From assembly GCF_000011085.1 (NCBI RefSeq), contig NC_006396.1, positions 1,674,001 through 1,738,000 on the forward strand: a stretch of 64,000 nucleotides of DNA, read 5' to 3'. The notes under the pieces are model-generated. The model worked only from the letters and a program-made list of their open reading frames with translations, was not told the origin of the DNA and ran no database searches. The translations under genes and the position numbers were made by a program. This stretch comes from Haloarcula marismortui ATCC 43049 (GTDB taxonomy: Archaea; Halobacteriota; Halobacteria; Halobacteriales; Haloarculaceae). Shown here in pieces: positions 51,512-60,514 of the stretch (the stretch's first letter is position 1; every line of letters begins with the position of its first letter).

Positions 51512-52220
51512 GACGACCGTTCGGGATAGCGTCTGCCAGATTCGCCGCGAGGGTGCCCGCTGGCTCTCGACAGCGTGGGACGGCGGCTACCGGACCGCGG
51601 ACGCCGTCTACAACGTCACCGTCCCCGAGGGGTTCGAGCGGACCGACCTCGACGCCTACCGCGCCGAGCGGCTGTCTGGTGCCGGCTTCGCCGTCGGCCC
51701 GACGTTGCTCACTGGTGTTCACATGGAACACGCCCGCTGTGCCCGGAGCGGGTCGGTGTCGGTGCTGGCAACAGCGGGTCTCTCGAACCCCGCCGCGTTG
51801 CCGATGTCGGCAGCGGAGACAGCCGACGGCTCCGACGGGACTGCGTCGAATCCGGCGGACAGCCCCGACTGGCGGCCCGGGACGGTCAATCTCATCGTCG
51901 GTGTCGACCGGGCGCTGGACGAGGGCGCGCTGGCGACGCTGCTCGCCACCGCCGTCGAGGCGAAGGCTGCGACGCTGCTAGACGCGGCAAGCGTCCCCGG
52001 AACCACATCGGACGCGGCCATCGTCGGCTGTGTCCCGAGCGCCGAGCGCGCCTCTTTCGCTGGGAGTGCGACCGAAATTGGGGCCGCTACCCGCGTCTGT
52101 GTCCGCGATGCTATCAGAGCGAGTCTGGCCGCCCGCTATGGGGGCGACGCCCTGCCGACCGTCGACGGCGCGGAGTACGGCGTCGTCACCGACCAGGATA
52201 CCGAGATTTTCAAGCCGTGA
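51504..52220 (+). CDS. cbiZ: adenosylcobinamide amidohydrolase
   Basis: A 238-aa enzyme that removes aminopropanol from adenosylcobinamide to give adenosylcobyric acid, the archaeal route for cobinamide salvage shown in Halobacterium and Methanosarcina. Typical parts are WLSTAWDGGY near residues 20-29, ALLTGVHM-like LLTGVHMEHA near 70, TAGLSNPA near 91-98 and GTVNLIVGVDRAL near 127-139. The last third includes GTTSDAAIVGC. An ATG three codons upstream (51495) is an alternative start. Confidence 0.88.
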   Translation: MFETTVRDSVCQIRREGARWLSTAWDGGYRTADAVYNVTVPEGFERTDLDAYRAERLSGAGFAVGPTLLTGVHMEHARCARSGSVSVLATAGLSNPAALPMSAAETADGSDGTASNPADSPDWRPGTVNLIVGVDRALDEGALATLLATAVEAKAATLLDAASVPGTTSDAAIVGCVPSAERASFAGSATEIGAATRVCVRDAIRASLAARYGGDALPTVDGAEYGVVTDQDTEIFKP

Positions 52221-52289
52221 GAGGACAGTGTATCCCACGACGGTCCCGGAGTCCAAACGGCTAAACAGAATCCAACCGAACAAACGGAT

Positions 52290-52940
52290 ATGAGCGACAA
52301 CACGGCCGGACCGACCGCCGAGCCCATCAGTCCGAGTGTGCCCGAGGAGTTCGGGCTGGTGCAGGTCTGGTGGGGCGACGGCAAGGGCAAGACGACGGCG
52401 GCGCTGGGGATGGCGACCCGTGCCGTCGGTCACGGCTACCGCGTCCACCTCCTGCAGTTCATGAAAGGCGGGACCAGCACCGTCGAAGACGTGCGCGGCG
52501 AGTACAACGCCATCGCCGCGCTCCCAGGGTTTTCCTACGAGAACGCCGGCCACTACGGCTGGCACGGCTTCCTCGACGGGAGCGAGGACGACGAGCACGA
52601 GGCCCGTGCGAAAGGCGCACTCGACCGGGCACAGGAACTCGTTCAGGCCAGCGCCGACGCCGACCTCTCGACGCCGCGGGATGCCGACGGGCCGCCAGAG
52701 GAGGGGGTCAATATGCTCGTCCTCGACGAAGTTCTCTACGCCGCGAACCGCGGCCTCGTCGATCCGGCGGACGTGATTGGGCTCATCGAAGCCAAGCCCG
52801 ACGACCTCGAACTTGTTCTCACGGGCGGGCACGAGCGGCCGAAGTTCCTGACCGACCATGCGGACCTTATCACGGAAGTCAGCAAGGAGAAACACCCAAT
52901 CGACGCCGGTCAGGGCGCGCGGAAGGGCACGGAGTTCTGA
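52290..52940 (+). CDS. cobA: cob(I)alamin/corrinoid adenosyltransferase
   Basis: CobA/CobO-type enzyme (216 aa) that adenosylates cobalt in corrinoids. The P-loop WWGDGKGKTTAALG lies near residues 28-41. HLLQFMKGG follows, then MLVLDEVLYAANRGL near 146-160 and ELVLTGGHERP near 179-189. The first 20 residues are a low-complexity lead. It is encoded 69 bases after cbiZ on the same strand, and an AT-rich stretch before it may hold a separate promoter. Confidence 0.92.
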   Translation: MSDNTAGPTAEPISPSVPEEFGLVQVWWGDGKGKTTAALGMATRAVGHGYRVHLLQFMKGGTSTVEDVRGEYNAIAALPGFSYENAGHYGWHGFLDGSEDDEHEARAKGALDRAQELVQASADADLSTPRDADGPPEEGVNMLVLDEVLYAANRGLVDPADVIGLIEAKPDDLELVLTGGHERPKFLTDHADLITEVSKEKHPIDAGQGARKGTEF

Positions 52941-52965
52941 GCGTCCCGGCGTCCAAGAGAGGTAC

Positions 52966-53235
52966 TTACCGCTCGGCCAGCAGGGCATCAACAATCTCGC
53001 GAGCCGCTTCGACGTGGTCGTCGGCAACGGCATCGTCGGTGCTGTCGACGTGTGATAGAATGTGGTCGACCGTCGCCAGCCGCTCGGTTAGCACGTCCTC
53101 AGAGGGGTCTCCCTCAGCAATGTCGGCGGCGACGGCCTCCGCCTCCCCGAGCCAGCGGCTGGCCGTGCGTTCGACCGGCCGCTCCCCGGTTTTCGTGAGG
53201 TGTTCGTGGAGGGCTTGGAGTCGTTCGTCGGTCAC
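52966..53235 (-). CDS. small conserved-looking protein inside the cobalamin cluster
   Basis: An 89-aa acidic, largely helical protein from a GTG at 53235 (VTDERLQALHEHL). It contains RTASRWLGEAEAVAADI and ends in ARELVDALL-like AREIVDALLAER. No known family is recognised. It is transcribed against its neighbours, converging with cobA and diverging from cbiP over 75 bases. Its placement among cobalamin genes may be conserved in haloarchaea, but that is recollection, not evidence here. Confidence 0.65.
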   Translation of the reverse strand: MTDERLQALHEHLTKTGERPVERTASRWLGEAEAVAADIAEGDPSEDVLTERLATVDHILSHVDSTDDAVADDHVEAAREIVDALLAER

Positions 53236-53310
53236 GGACAAACTTCGGCAGGCCGAGACAAAGAACTCTCGCCGAACCACTGATGTTCCAGGCGGCCCCA
53301 GACCGTCGTA

Positions 53311-54789
53311 ATGGCCCACACGCTGCTGGTCGCCGGGACGGCCAGCCACGTCGGCAAGTCGACCGTCGCGGCCGGGCTCTGTCGCTATCTGGCCGACTGT
53401 GGTGTCTCGGTCGCGCCGTTCAAAGCCCAGAATATGAGCAACAACGCCCGGGCGACACCGGGCGGCGAAGTCGGTGTTTCGCAGTACGTTCAGGCCCGCG
53501 CAGCCGGCGTTGCGCCGTCGACCGACCACAATCCAGTGCTGCTGAAACCGCGGGGTGACGGCGAATCACAGCTCATTCTGGACGGCGATGCGGTCGGCCA
53601 CTTCGAGGCGCGAGGCTACTACGACGAGCACTGGGAGGACGCGCTTGAGACCGCTCGCGCTGCCCACGACCGACTCGCGCAATCCCACGACGTGATTGTC
53701 GCCGAGGGCGCGGGTTCCATCGCCGAAATCAATCTCCACGACCGCGACCTAGCAAACATCGAGACGGCGCGCTTTGCCGATGCCGACATCCTGCTCGTCG
53801 CGGACATCGAGCGCGGCGGCGTGTTCGCGTCGCTCGTTGGGACGCTGGAACTGGTCCCCGACGACATCCGCAAGCAGGTGGCCGGCGCGGTCATCACGAA
53901 GTTCCGTGGCGACCAGTCGCTGCTTGACCCGGGCATCGACGCGTTCGAGGACCGAACCGGCGTTCCCGTCCTCGGCGTGCTTCCACACGACGACCCCGGG
54001 CTTCCCGAGGAAGACAGCGTCGCGCTGCCGCCAGTCGGCGAGCGGTCTGTCGTCGGCGACGATGACGCCGTTCCCGACGCTGAGAGCGTCACCGTCGCGG
54101 TCCCGCGGCTCCCGCGCATCTCGAACTTTACCGACCTCCAGCCGCTCGCCCACGAGCCTGGCGTCAGGGTCGCGTACATCCCGCCTGATGCCGCCCTCGA
54201 CGACGCCGACGCAGTGGTCTTGCCAGGGAGTAAGAACACTGTCGACGACCTACGGGCGCTTACCGACGCTGGATTCGGCGACCGCCTCCGGTCGTTCGAC
54301 GGCCCCGTCGTCGGCCTCTGTGGCGGCTACCAGATGCTCGGCGAAGCGATCACGAACGCCACAATAGAGGGGACCGGCGATGCGGACCGTGTCGAGGGAC
54401 TGGGCTTGCTCCCGGTGACGACGGAATTCAGCGAATCGAAGACCGTGGAACACGTCCAGCGAAATATCGATGGCGTCGGCCCACTCTCCGGGGCAAGCGG
54501 AACCGTCGAGGGCTACGAGATTCACATGGGCGACTCGACGCTGACAGGTGCGGCGGCCCGTCCCTTCGACGGTGACGGCGCGGGCACCGATACCGTTCTT
54601 GGAACCTATCTCCATGACCTCTTCAGCAATGACACTGCCAGAGATGCCTTCGTGAGAAATACATTCGAGAGTGCTGGTACTGTCCTCCCGGCGGCAACCG
54701 GGCGAGCCGACGGCGACCCGTACGAACGAGCGGCTGGTCTCATCACCGACCACGTCGACCTCGGGCCGCTCGGACTGTCCGACCAATGA
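53311..54789 (+). CDS. cbiP: cobyric acid synthase
   Basis: A 492-aa glutamine-dependent amidase that amidates adenosylcobyrinic acid diamide at positions b, d, e and g. The N-terminal synthetase domain starts [21 protein letters not shown] near residues 5-25 with [11 protein letters not shown] near 37-47. The C-terminal glutaminase domain has the nucleophile in [11 protein letters not shown] near 335-345 and the late histidine in TYLHDLF near 433-439. All catalytic parts are intact. A minD-like gene follows after about 60 bases. Confidence 0.94.
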
Positions 54790-54816
54790 GTGTTTGATAC
54801 TTTCTTAGATACCGGA

Positions 54817-54825
54817 AATTTATAT
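54817..54825 (+). promoter_or_regulatory. TATA box of the minD-like gene
   Basis: ATTTATATG is centred about 28 bases before the ATG at 54850, giving the minD-like gene its own leaderless promoter separate from cbiP. Confidence 0.5.
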
Positions 54826-54849
54826 GCAGCTAGCTCGCAATATTCTCCA

Positions 54850-55617
54850 ATGGTCGAAGTGTTCGCGGTCGCCAGTGGGAAGGGCGGAACTGGCAAGACG
54901 ACGAGCACCGTCGCTCTCGGGATGGCGCTTGCCGACCGCTACGACGTGACAGTCGTCGACGCCGACACGGGCATGGCGAACCTCCTCTTTCACGCCGGCC
55001 TCTCAGATGCGGAGACGACGCTGCACGATGTACTGGCTGCTGACGCGCCCGTCGAGGCAGCCACGTACGACCGGTTCGGGATGACTGTCGTCCCCTGCGG
55101 AACGAGTCTAGACGGCTTCAGGGACGCCGACCCGGGCCGGCTTCGAGACGTGGTTGCGGCGCTTGCAGAAGACACGGATATCATTCTGCTGGACTCGCCA
55201 CCGGCGTTAGACAGCCGGACCGCAGTCCTGCCAATCGTGCTGGCCGACCGCATCGTCGTTGTCCTCCAGCCAACGATTCCAGCCATCTCGGACGGGCTGA
55301 AGGTTCAGGAGTACGCGACGACTTACGATACGGACGTTGCTGGCCTCCTGTTCAACAAGGTCCGCGAGTCCGAGTCTATCGAACAGGTCTCCGAGAAGAC
55401 CGAGCGGTACTTCGACGGGCCGACGCTCGCGTCAGTTCCCGAGAGCGAGCGCGCCCGCGAAGCACGCCGTGCTGGCCGGCCACTCCTTGCTCACGCCCCC
55501 GAATGTGAGGCGGCAACAGCCTACCGAGCGGCCGCAGAGGCGCTCACAGTCCAGAACGGGACGGCCGCCGACGCCGCCGACCGGTTCCAGAGCGCTGTCA
55601 TCCCCGAGTCACTATGA
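54850..55617 (+). CDS. minD2: MinD/ParA-family ATPase, probable MinD2
   Basis: A 255-aa P-loop ATPase of the MinD group. The deviant Walker A is GKGGTGKTTST near residues 9-19, switch I lies around DADTGMANLLFHAGL, and Walker B is DIILLDSPPALD near 112-123. Unlike the paralogue at 5.6 kb it has no long tail and no obvious membrane helix. In Haloferax the equivalent position after the cobalamin genes is, as I recall, that of MinD2, which affects motility and cell shape. The start at 54850 is set by the TATA box. Its stop overlaps the next start by 4 bases. Confidence 0.85.
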   Translation: MVEVFAVASGKGGTGKTTSTVALGMALADRYDVTVVDADTGMANLLFHAGLSDAETTLHDVLAADAPVEAATYDRFGMTVVPCGTSLDGFRDADPGRLRDVVAALAEDTDIILLDSPPALDSRTAVLPIVLADRIVVVLQPTIPAISDGLKVQEYATTYDTDVAGLLFNKVRESESIEQVSEKTERYFDGPTLASVPESERAREARRAGRPLLAHAPECEAATAYRAAAEALTVQNGTAADAADRFQSAVIPESL

Positions 55618-56168
55618 AGTTACCCCGCGGCCGACTCGACAAGTCACGCGTCGTCACGGACCCGCGGGACACACTCGCGGACGTGCTCGACCGAGAGCTG
55701 ACCGGCTACGCCGTCTTCGAGTCCCAGAAGACGCTCCTGCTCGACGGCGAGGGCCGGGGCGTCATCACGTTTACCGACGGCGTCCCGGCGCTAGCCTACC
55801 ACACTGGGACGGACCGCGGTGGCCCGCCGGCGCTTGCAGACCTCGCCATTCCCGGCCCGTATCACGTCTCACTGTACGCACTCGACGCCGCCGACCTCGA
55901 ATCGGCACACGAAGCAGCCGACCTGCGAGTCCCGCCCGGGATGCCCGCCGAACGGCTTGGTGGCGACCCGGCGCTGGCCGACAGCACGCGGCGGGCGGCC
56001 CCCGACGAGCGGCTGTCGACAACGGACGACGAGGCGACAGCAACTGAGTCCAGACCCGGAGAACAGAGCGCTGTCGAAGCGTTCCTTGACGATGCGGAGA
56101 AAATCGAGGCGATCAAACAACAGGCGCGCTCGGAGGCCCGCGAACGCGCTCAGGAGTGGGATTTCTGA
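55614..56168 (+). CDS. haloarchaeal protein coupled to the MinD2-like ATPase
   Basis: A 184-aa protein whose start overlaps the minD2-like stop (ATGA). Residues about 10-90 form a compact domain (DVLDRELTGYAVFESQKTLL, then GVITFTDGVPALAY) that resembles DUF4388/PatA-type N-terminal domains. A disordered acidic stretch follows, and the end is a long charged helix (FLDDAEKIEAIKQQARSEARERAQEW). A partner or adaptor role for the ATPase is suggested by the coupling. Function is unknown. Confidence 0.78.
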   Translation: MKLPRGRLDKSRVVTDPRDTLADVLDRELTGYAVFESQKTLLLDGEGRGVITFTDGVPALAYHTGTDRGGPPALADLAIPGPYHVSLYALDAADLESAHEAADLRVPPGMPAERLGGDPALADSTRRAAPDERLSTTDDEATATESRPGEQSAVEAFLDDAEKIEAIKQQARSEARERAQEWDF

Positions 56169-56242
56169 GGGGCTCGCCTAGCTGGAGTTCGATACACCCG
56201 CCGAGGTCGGCACTGTCCGGCCGTACTCTACACCAGTCGAGA

Positions 56243-56476
56243 TCAGTCTGCTCGGACCGGGATCCACCACACTCGCGACCGTCCGCCGACTTTCTTGCTC
56301 GTGATATCTGTCTCTGATTCGAGGTCGTGGAGTTTGTTCAGTGCGGTTCGGCGCGAGCAGCCGAGTCTGTCCGCCACCTCCGACGCCGTGAGTGGCTCCG
56401 CGTAATCGTTTCGGTGTTTGAACACCTCGATAACGTCCGATTCAGTGTACTGGATCTCTCGTCCAGGCGGAGACAT
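56243..56476 (-). CDS. small HTH transcription regulator
   Basis: A 77-aa winged-helix protein: TASEVADRLGCSRRTALNKLHDLESE near residues 31-56 is a clear helix-turn-helix, followed by a wing ending in SRVWWIPV. The ATG at 56476 is preferred to a GTG at 56497. A TATA-like AGTATAAG on the minus strand near 56501 places the transcript start at about that ATG. Targets are unknown. Confidence 0.8.
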   Translation of the reverse strand: MSPPGREIQYTESDVIEVFKHRNDYAEPLTASEVADRLGCSRRTALNKLHDLESETDITSKKVGGRSRVWWIPVRAD

Positions 56477-56771
56477 ACTTCTGTCAACGATTGCCACATA
56501 CTTATACTGTCGGCTATTATTTCATTCTGGGTGAAAGTATAGAAACACAGCCTATTGTTGTCGAAAAAGGTTCAGGAACGTCAGAGCACAGAGGCATGAA
56601 AATCAGGGCTGTTACAGGCCCTGTAACATATGTTGGCTCCCGAAACAGTTACAGCGAATAAGTATAGACACCCCCCAGCTATATTCTATTCCGGGGATAC
56701 GCCATCCCGCCCTCCAGTAAGTGCTGGAGCGCGACCAGTGCTCCCTTCGGCCCTTCCATACCAGCGCGTTA
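56477..56771. other. intergenic region with GTTACAG operator-like sites
   Basis: No gene is recognised in these 295 AT-rich bases between the start of the small HTH gene and the end of the next regulator gene. They contain GTTACAG-GCC-CTGTAAC (56611-56627), a third GTTACAG at 56648-56654 and several TATA-like runs, including AATAAGTATAG near 56657. Confidence 0.5.
56611..56627. promoter_or_regulatory. palindromic operator-like site
   Basis: GTTACAG-GCC-CTGTAAC is a perfect 7-3-7 inverted repeat, and a further GTTACAG half-site follows at 56648-56654. The ligand protein and the regulated gene are unknown. The small HTH protein encoded at 56243-56476 is one candidate. Confidence 0.45.
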
Positions 56772-57584
56772 TCAGTTCTTTTCCTGTACAGACAGAACTG
56801 CCGCGAGCGGTTGTGAACGCTCCCGGTATCGGTCGAACACTGTCTCAGCCCAGTGATACACTGCTGTAGCGTCAGATTCCGCTATCGCTCGGAGGTTGTT
56901 CCGGTCGTCGTAGGCCGCCAGACAGACCCGCGAGCGGTCCAGTGCGAGACCGATATCGAGCGTGGTGTCGTGGACGTACGTGTCGATGTTCTCGTGTTCG
57001 AGGCCTCGATCCAGTGCATCTGAGAAGTCGGACGCGGACCGTTCGAGGACACTGTGGTCAATAATGAACTCGATATGTGTCCCCGTTTCGAGCAGCTCCA
57101 CCGCGGCATCGTTGAACACCGACGTTACGATAGGCGAGATGGCTCGAACGTCGCCATTGACCTCGTGCAGCCAGTCCGTGAACCGATCAATCGCGGCCAG
57201 GGGGTTCTGTTCGGAACTCGTCGTGAGACACTCAGGGTCTAGCAGCTCCGGCGGGAGGTCTGCTGCGATAGCGCCGAGATGGGCAGCCAGCGGGCCGACT
57301 GTCCGTGCCTGGTCGATTTCGCTGAGAAGCGTGTTATACTGGTCGAATACTCGCTGCCCAGTCACCGTGAGTTGATACTCGCCGTCCCGCTTGACGACCC
57401 ACTGCCGCTCGGTGCAGCCCGCGAGTATCCGCTGAATTGTGGTTCGCGTCGCATCCACTGTATCACACAGGTCGGTGGGCCGTGCCGGTCGCTCCCGGAG
57501 CTGGGCCAACACCGCGAACCGCTGTGGTGACCCAGTAAGGAACTGGCAGTCCTCGAAACCGGTGTCGTCTAGACCCTCCGCCAT
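56772..57584 (-). CDS. winged-helix regulator with C-terminal DUF1724-like domain
   Basis: A 270-aa protein. Residues about 10-85 are a winged helix (FLTGSPQRFAVLAQLRERPARPTDLCDTVDATRTTIQRIL). The C-terminal part from about 150 has the AISPIVTSVFNDAAVELLETGTHIEFIID core common in archaeal regulators of this class and a later segment with VHDTTLDIGLALDRSRVCLAAYD. The ligand is unknown. The ATG at 57584 is used, since an upstream TTG is unlikely. It lies 68 bases downstream of the photolyase gene on the same strand. Confidence 0.85.
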   Translation of the reverse strand: MAEGLDDTGFEDCQFLTGSPQRFAVLAQLRERPARPTDLCDTVDATRTTIQRILAGCTERQWVVKRDGEYQLTVTGQRVFDQYNTLLSEIDQARTVGPLAAHLGAIAADLPPELLDPECLTTSSEQNPLAAIDRFTDWLHEVNGDVRAISPIVTSVFNDAAVELLETGTHIEFIIDHSVLERSASDFSDALDRGLEHENIDTYVHDTTLDIGLALDRSRVCLAAYDDRNNLRAIAESDATAVYHWAETVFDRYRERSQPLAAVLSVQEKN

Positions 57585-57652
57585 TGGATACGTCTGTGTG
57601 GGCAATCATCTTAGCCTCTTTGGCGTTTGGCAACACTGCCCGAATAGTAGGC

Positions 57653-59257
57653 CTACTCGTCGCCGAACGAGTCGAGACTGGCCTGTGTCCTGCTGTTTTC
57701 CGTGCCGTTCGAGGCATCCGTCCCGTGTTCCGCGGCGATGCGTGCAGCGGCTTCGCGACCACCGGAAAACGAGACGCGACGTGCAATCGTTGGGTCATGC
57801 AGGGCATCAGCCGCATCAGGACGTACTGCCTCGTACCGCCTGTGGAACGCCTGTCGGGCCGCGTCATAGTCGACGACTGGGTGCGGATAATCATCGCCAA
57901 TGTCGACGCCACAGGACGCCTGTACGTGGACTGGCGTCTGCTCGGGCCGGTCGAGGTACTCGTCAGGGAGCGACTCGAGTTCGGGCACCCACTGGCGAAT
58001 GAACTCGCCGTCCGGATCCTGGTCGCGGACCTGCTTGCGGGGGTTGTACAGCCGAAGGGCCGGTTTGCCGACCAGCCCACACTGGGACTGCCACTGCGTG
58101 TAGTTGATCGCCGCCGAGGCGTCGATGAGATGGTGGTAAAACCAGTCCGCGCCGATCCGCCACGGCTGCTGGAGGAGGTGGTAGTAGACTGAGGCGGACA
58201 TCGATCGCATCCGAAAGTTGAGCCAACCCGTTTGTCTGAGACACCGCATCGAGGCGTCGACCATCGGAAACCCGGTCTGTCCGTGTTTCCAGGCAGCCAC
58301 CAGATCGGGGTCGTACTGCTCCGCGTTGAACCCCTCGAGAACCGGGTTTACCGCCGTCTCAAGCCAGCCGGGCCAGTCTTCGAGCTTCTGCTCGTAGTGT
58401 TTGTTCCAGAACAACCGCGAGACGAACATCTCTTTCCCGCGGCCGTCGGGCGCGTGCTCGTCGATGTACTGGATGACCTGCCGCACAGAGAGACAGCCAA
58501 AGGCGAGATACGGCGAGAGCCCGCTGGTCCCGTCGCGTGCGTCCACCGGGGCCGAAATGTTTCCCGGGTAGTCGTCGATCCGCTCGGCGAACGCCGACAG
58601 ACGCTCGCGGGCGGGGCCGGTCCCGCCACGGGGAACGTCGGATTTCGACGGCGCGATGTCGTAGTGGTCCTCAATCGTGCTGATGTCGATGCCGCTATCG
58701 AAGCTCCGAGAGGTGACCGTGCTTGGGTCCCAGTCGTGCTGGTCGGCAGCGAACCACGCCGACACGTCGTCCTGCCACCCGTCGCGGGTAGCAGCTCGGT
58801 CCCGCACCAGGCCGTCGCCGTCGACGAAGGTGACGTCACACTGTTCCCGCACGCGACGGTCCCGCTCTCGGCCGTACCGTCCTGTGGGAGCGGCCATCGT
58901 CACGATGTCCCAGCCGGCCTCACGGAACCGCCCCAGCACGTCTACCGGGTCCCCGTGGGCGTAGGTGAGCCCGCAACCAGTGGCGGTGTGATACTGGTCT
59001 GAGAGGTCGGCGAGACAGTCGTGCAGGAACCGGATGCGGCTGTCACAGGCGAGACCGTCCGCGCCGTAGAACGCCGGGTCGAACACGAACAGCGGGAGCA
59101 CGTACTCGGATGCTGCAGCCCTCGCGACTGCTCCTTGGTCACGAATCCGAAGGTGTTCACGGTGCCAGACGACCGTGCCGGCTTCGTCGTCGGCAAGCGT
59201 CGGAATCGCCTCTTGCTGTGGTGCGTCCAGCATCTCTGCCGACTCCAGTCTCGCCAT
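57653..59257 (-). CDS. phr: cryptochrome/photolyase family protein
   Basis: A 534-aa flavoprotein that probably repairs UV-induced cyclobutane dimers using light. The antenna domain starts at VVWHREHLRIRDQGA after a lead of about 28 residues that is longer than usual. The FAD domain has SGLSPYLAFGCLSVRQV near 245, TGFPMVDASMRCLRQTGWLNFRMR near 330, and AINYTQWQSQCGLVG near 385. The C-terminal tail is Asn/Thr/Ser-rich. The alternative is a photoreceptor cryptochrome. A winged-helix regulator gene follows it. Confidence 0.9.
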   Translation of the reverse strand: MARLESAEMLDAPQQEAIPTLADDEAGTVVWHREHLRIRDQGAVARAAASEYVLPLFVFDPAFYGADGLACDSRIRFLHDCLADLSDQYHTATGCGLTYAHGDPVDVLGRFREAGWDIVTMAAPTGRYGRERDRRVREQCDVTFVDGDGLVRDRAATRDGWQDDVSAWFAADQHDWDPSTVTSRSFDSGIDISTIEDHYDIAPSKSDVPRGGTGPARERLSAFAERIDDYPGNISAPVDARDGTSGLSPYLAFGCLSVRQVIQYIDEHAPDGRGKEMFVSRLFWNKHYEQKLEDWPGWLETAVNPVLEGFNAEQYDPDLVAAWKHGQTGFPMVDASMRCLRQTGWLNFRMRSMSASVYYHLLQQPWRIGADWFYHHLIDASAAINYTQWQSQCGLVGKPALRLYNPRKQVRDQDPDGEFIRQWVPELESLPDEYLDRPEQTPVHVQASCGVDIGDDYPHPVVDYDAARQAFHRRYEAVRPDAADALHDPTIARRVSFSGGREAAARIAAEHGTDASNGTENSRTQASLDSFGDE

Positions 59258-59408
59258 GCGCGCTATTGGTTCAGTATTGGACCACAGACACCACTGTCTT
59301 TCGTCTCTCAGAGCCTCATCGCTTGGGATAGTGATCGTGATCGCCAGAGCCGAAAAACCGTATCTGGCTACCAGAAGGATTACACCGCGAGACCCGCGCT
59401 AGTCGATA

Positions 59409-59921
59409 ATGGAATTCGAGTCCACACGCCGCCGATTCATGCAACTCGCCGGAACAGGCGCGACAGTGTCACTTGCCGGCTGTAACGCTCTTCAGGGAGG
59501 CGACAGCGACGGGGCGAACACGGGTACAGGGCCACAAAGCCAGAGCGCGGGCGGGGAGCCCGCGACGGTGACGGTCGGAGTCGAACCGGACCAGACGCAG
59601 TTGCGGGAACGACAGCAGGAAATCCAGTCCGAGCTTCAGGCGGGGAATCTCACGCAAAGCGAGGCGCAGTCGGAGTACCGCACTGCACAGGAGAGCCTGA
59701 TCGAAGACGCAATCAATTCTTTCGAGGAGCGCGCAACATCTGACCTCGGCCTCACTGTCGACGATTCAATTTCCCAGGCGGGTGCGCTGTTGGTTACTGG
59801 CCCACCAGCCGGCCTCATCGAAACGCTCTCAGTCGACAGTGTCACCGGGCTCTTCCCGCAAACAGCGTTCGAAGAGATCCGGTCGCAGGTTCGAACCGAA
59901 ACGCCGGGCGCGACGGAGTAA
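59409..59921 (+). CDS. Tat-exported lipoprotein, unknown function
   Basis: A 170-aa protein with twin-arginine lead STRRRFMQLAG and lipobox LAGC, lipidated cysteine near residue 22, then a Gly/Ser/Asp linker. The mature part has a charged helix (LRERQQEIQSELQAGNLTQSEAQSEYRTAQ) and a small folded end with GALLVTGPPAGLIETLSVDSV. No known family is recognised. A TATA-like run precedes it, and it diverges from the photolyase gene. Confidence 0.75.
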   Translation: MEFESTRRRFMQLAGTGATVSLAGCNALQGGDSDGANTGTGPQSQSAGGEPATVTVGVEPDQTQLRERQQEIQSELQAGNLTQSEAQSEYRTAQESLIEDAINSFEERATSDLGLTVDDSISQAGALLVTGPPAGLIETLSVDSVTGLFPQTAFEEIRSQVRTETPGATE

Positions 59922-59980
59922 CGAACGCTACGGACCGGCTCCTGATTTGCGGCGAGGGGTGCAGCTTTTGCTCCGGACTC

Positions 59981-60514
59981 TCACCGCGAGGACCGACCAC
60001 TGGTTTCCAGAACCACGGTGACGTCGGTTTCGCCGCGTTCGGTCGTCGTCGCCACGTCGAAGCCGACTGCAAGAACGTGTGTGCGGCCCACGCGGTCCTG
60101 TGCGACGACGCCGCGGTCGGCGGTGCAGTCCCCGAACTGGCGGTCCGGCCCCGACGGACAATTCGCGTCTTTCCACTGCTGTGTCGCAGTACCGTTGTAG
60201 GTTATGTTATAGTGGATGCCGTCCTCGATGCGGGACGTCTGGAGTCGGTCAAGCCGAGGTCCTAGTCCAGTGCGAAGGGCCGTCACTGCCGAATCGTTCA
60301 CGGCCCAGGCGTACTGACTCGGGATAGATGCGCTCTCGGTTGCGACGGCTCGCTCAAGGACCCGAAGCGCGTCAACAGACGGGTCATCATCGTAGTCTGC
60401 TGTCGCGCGAACGTCGTCATGATACCCCAGTTGCAGGGACGCAAAGAGAATCGGGACAAGTGCGACAGCCACGACTGTGGCCGCAACGAGGACTAGCTGT
60501 CCGCGCCGGGTCAT
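59981..60514 (-). CDS. pilin-like membrane-anchored protein, last gene of pilus operon
   Basis: A 177-aa protein: MTRRGQLVLVAATVVAVALVP is a short basic lead and one N-terminal membrane helix, followed by an extracellular domain with a likely disulfide (CPSG...DC). The GxxL pattern is reminiscent of type IV pilin-like leads. Its ATG overlaps the stop of the preceding gene (ATGA), so it belongs to the operon that starts beyond the right edge. The family is known only from haloarchaea as far as I can tell. Confidence 0.75.
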   Translation of the reverse strand: MTRRGQLVLVAATVVAVALVPILFASLQLGYHDDVRATADYDDDPSVDALRVLERAVATESASIPSQYAWAVNDSAVTALRTGLGPRLDRLQTSRIEDGIHYNITYNGTATQQWKDANCPSGPDRQFGDCTADRGVVAQDRVGRTHVLAVGFDVATTTERGETDVTVVLETSGRSSR

